NCBI GenBank assembly: GCA_017620875.1
Contig: JAGAUH010000066.1
Span: 1-7,878, forward strand
Origin: Clostridia bacterium
GTDB taxonomy: Bacteria; Bacillota; Clostridia; Christensenellales; Borkfalkiaceae
Length of the DNA: 7,878 nucleotides
Reading direction: 5' to 3'
The notes beneath the pieces are model-generated. The model was given only the letters and a program-made list of their open reading frames with translations, was not told where the DNA came from and did no database searches. Every line of letters starts with the position of its first letter. Position 1 is the first letter of the stretch. A program made the translations under genes and the position numbers. This document shows, in pieces, positions 6,765-7,878 of this stretch.

Positions 6765-6769
6765 CTCCT
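6765..6769 (-). promoter_or_regulatory. Ribosome binding site fixing the TTG start of the symporter
   Basis: Minus-strand AGGAG is followed by 8 nt and then TTG at 6756-6754. No competing ATG or GTG in this frame is at suitable distance, so this supports the non-ATG start. Confidence 0.8.
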
Positions 6770-6787
6770 ATTTGTAAAATCTAAAAT

Positions 6788-6816
6788 ATTTTATCATAAA
6801 TAAGAGTAAAAGTCAA
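6788..6816 (-). promoter_or_regulatory. Sigma-A-type promoter of the symporter gene
   Basis: On the minus strand, TTGACT (plus 6816-6811), a 17-nt spacer and TAAAAT (plus 6793-6788). Both boxes match the consensus at five of six positions. Initiation would lie near 6781, giving a leader of about 25 nt that carries the AGGAG site. Confidence 0.75.
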
Positions 6817-6847
6817 TGATATTGCTTATTAGATAAAAATTTATCGA

Positions 6848-7495
6848 TTATAATTTTTTAAAGGTGTAACCGCCGTTTAAAAAGTGTTTTATAATATCTT
6901 CTAGAGCGAGCGTAACGTTAGGCTTTGTGTCGTGTGCAAGTAGTATAATTTTATTTTTGTTTAAAGAAGTGTTTACGGCGTTTTTATAAAGTTCGTAAGG
7001 GGTAAATTTTCCTTCCGAATCCATAGTAGAAGCGTTCCAATCGTAATAGGTAAAACCAAGGTCTAATACTGCTTGTTTAGTGTTATTAGTCAAGTTAAAC
7101 GAACCCCCGGGGAAACGATATATAGCCCCACTAAAGTCGGGTATTACCTTTTTTACTGCGTTATAGCAAGAGAGTACGTCTTGTTGAAGTTCTTGATTGG
7201 TAGAATAAATTTTTTTGTAAATATGGCTATAAGAGTGCAATCCTACGCTATGACCTAATTCGTAGGTTTTTTTTAGTATATCGGGGTGTTTTTCTACCAT
7301 AGTTCCAACCACGAAAAAGGTTGCTTTAATATCGTATTTTTCTAACACTTCTAAAATTTTAAGTGTATTGTTACAAGGCCCGTCGTCAAAGGTTAAATAA
7401 ATCTCTTTTGGCGGCAAGGTTTTATTGTGTTTACTTTTACAACTAACACAAAATAAAAGACTAATAATAAGTATAAAATAAATTATCTTTTTCAT
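6848..7495 (-). CDS. Polysaccharide deacetylase (NodB homology domain), probable lipoprotein
   Basis: 215 residues: an N-terminal signal segment (KK then a hydrophobic run at 4-18, C19 as possible lipidation site in CVSC, with an atypical Cys at -3), a short linker and a complete carbohydrate esterase 4 domain. Visible motifs are TFDDGP (35-40; D37 catalytic base, D38 metal ligand), HSYSH (87-91; metal histidines), RFPGG (127-131), YDWNAS (151-156) and LLAHDT (185-190; H188). The family removes N-acetyl groups from peptidoglycan or chitin-like sugars outside the membrane; the PdaA/PgdA/Cda choice cannot be made here. The frame extends upstream to an ATG at 7543, but only the 7495 start gives a proper MKK signal peptide. 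Neither start has a Shine-Dalgarno. The symporter lies 91 nt downstream on the same strand with its own promoter; no strong terminator separates them. Confidence 0.92.
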   Translation of the reverse strand: MKKIIYFILIISLLFCVSCKSKHNKTLPPKEIYLTFDDGPCNNTLKILEVLEKYDIKATFFVVGTMVEKHPDILKKTYELGHSVGLHSYSHIYKKIYSTNQELQQDVLSCYNAVKKVIPDFSGAIYRFPGGSFNLTNNTKQAVLDLGFTYYDWNASTMDSEGKFTPYELYKNAVNTSLNKNKIILLAHDTKPNVTLALEDIIKHFLNGGYTFKKL

Positions 7496-7525
7496 ATTAT
7501 GTAGTATGTTAAAAAATTTTGTCAA
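7496..7525 (-). promoter_or_regulatory. Candidate promoter of the deacetylase gene, touching its ATG
   Basis: On the minus strand, a perfect TTGACA (plus 7525-7520), an 18-nt spacer and CATAAT (plus 7501-7496), immediately followed by the ATG at 7495. As drawn, the transcript would begin at or within the first codons, so either the message is leaderless or nearly so, a different -10 is used, or the true start codon differs. Confidence 0.4.
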
Positions 7526-7548
7526 AATGTAACAAAAAAACATATACT
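7519..7548 (+). promoter_or_regulatory. Candidate promoter of the cysteine-containing protein gene
   Basis: TTGTCA (7519-7524), an 18-nt spacer and TATACT (7543-7548), each five of six to consensus, with initiation expected near 7555. The -35 box overlaps the minus-strand TTGACA of the divergent deacetylase gene in the 7-bp TTGTCAA. Confidence 0.5.
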
Positions 7549-7554
7549 AAACTG

Positions 7555-7562
7555 AAGGAGGT
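7555..7562 (+). promoter_or_regulatory. Strong ribosome binding site
   Basis: AAGGAGGT lies 6 nt before the ATG at 7569, close to full complementarity with the 16S rRNA 3' end. It makes the downstream frame a real gene even though only its 5' part is in the window. Confidence 0.88.
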
Positions 7563-7568
7563 ACAAAA

Positions 7569-7878
7569 ATGTCATTTTTCTCTAATTTTTCTTCTGACCG
7601 ATGTCCCGGACCTATTAACGGAAATCCTGCAAATGGACTATGCGAAAAGGTTTGTATACAAGTAAATAAAGTGTTTGATGCTTGTTTAAAACAGGGGCAA
7701 GAAGATAACGTGTTAATAGTGCTAAGTCAAAATACGCCTGAAAATCCTACTTATCCGCTAACTTTTGTAAGCGCAAAAAGTACTTCTACCGAGGCAACGC
7801 TTACGGGCGTTTCTATAGATAGGTTGTCAGATAGACCAAACTTTGCAAGGGTTCAGGCAACGGTTGGTATACCCGTAG
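7569..7878 (+). CDS. Unrecognised cysteine-containing protein, 5' part (runs off window)
   Basis: An open frame of 103 codons plus one base remains open at the window edge; the final TAG-like letters are out of frame. The start is fixed by a near-perfect ribosome binding site and a plausible promoter. The N-terminus is Ser/Phe/Asn-rich with no hydrophobic signal segment, followed by C12 and a compact block of C25, C29 and C39 (CEKVCIQVNKVFDAC). After that comes a Thr/Ser-rich, beta-prone stretch with alternating hydrophobic residues. I do not recognise a characterised family. Small Cys-bearing proteins of this general look occur as uncharacterised proteins in Clostridia, and a coat or surface role is only a guess. 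Base use resembles the neighbours, so recent transfer is not indicated. Confidence 0.8.
   Translation, partial: MSFFSNFSSDRCPGPINGNPANGLCEKVCIQVNKVFDACLKQGQEDNVLIVLSQNTPENPTYPLTFVSAKSTSTEATLTGVSIDRLSDRPNFARVQATVGIPV

Noticed and set aside
6834..6858. Possible terminator after the deacetylase gene
   Set aside because: AAAAATT/AATTTTT pairing is A:T only, overlaps the stop codon and has no strong stem; too weak to call in this AT-rich DNA.

Overview
The window is AT-rich DNA that reads like a low-GC Firmicutes/Clostridia-type chromosome. Evidence for this is the spore maturation pair spmA-spmB, a Bacillus/Clostridium-style metG-tatD-rsmA cluster, Gram-positive-type intrinsic terminators, strong AGGAGG-like ribosome binding sites at several genes and a NodB-type lipoprotein deacetylase. 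Species cannot be named. No phage, transposase, CRISPR, rRNA or tRNA gene is visible, and base composition looks even across the genes, so this is mostly ordinary core chromosome.

Layout. 48-1101, minus strand: spmA then spmB, overlapping by 14 nt, encoding two small integral membrane proteins of the nucleoside-recognition (Gate) family. 1102-1632: a gene-free divergent interval filled by four head-to-tail repeat units (long-short-short-long), each beginning with a TATAAT box and each folding into hairpins. 1633-5197, plus strand: an operon of metG (methionyl-tRNA synthetase with a C-terminal tRNA-binding domain), tatD (metal-dependent DNase/hydrolase) and rsmA/ksgA (16S rRNA dimethyladenosine transferase), closed by a strong intrinsic terminator. 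5287-6756, minus strand: an AGCS-family sodium:alanine/glycine symporter starting at TTG, with its own promoter and terminator. 6848-7495, minus strand: a predicted lipoprotein polysaccharide deacetylase. 7569-7878, plus strand: the 5' part of an unrecognised cysteine-containing protein, divergent from the deacetylase and apparently sharing a -35 region with it.

How the genes work together. metG, tatD and rsmA are translation and nucleic-acid housekeeping genes that are commonly neighbours in Firmicutes; the rnmV gene usually found between tatD and rsmA is absent. spmA/spmB and the deacetylase point to envelope or spore-cortex functions, but nothing here proves that the organism sporulates.

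The least explained feature is the repeat cluster at 1159-1584. The two long units share near-identical left halves, while their right halves have different sequences that form the same series of hairpins. That suggests selection on structure (RNA or mobile palindromic element) rather than on sequence. It matches no T-box, SAM riboswitch or CRISPR consensus that I could recognise.
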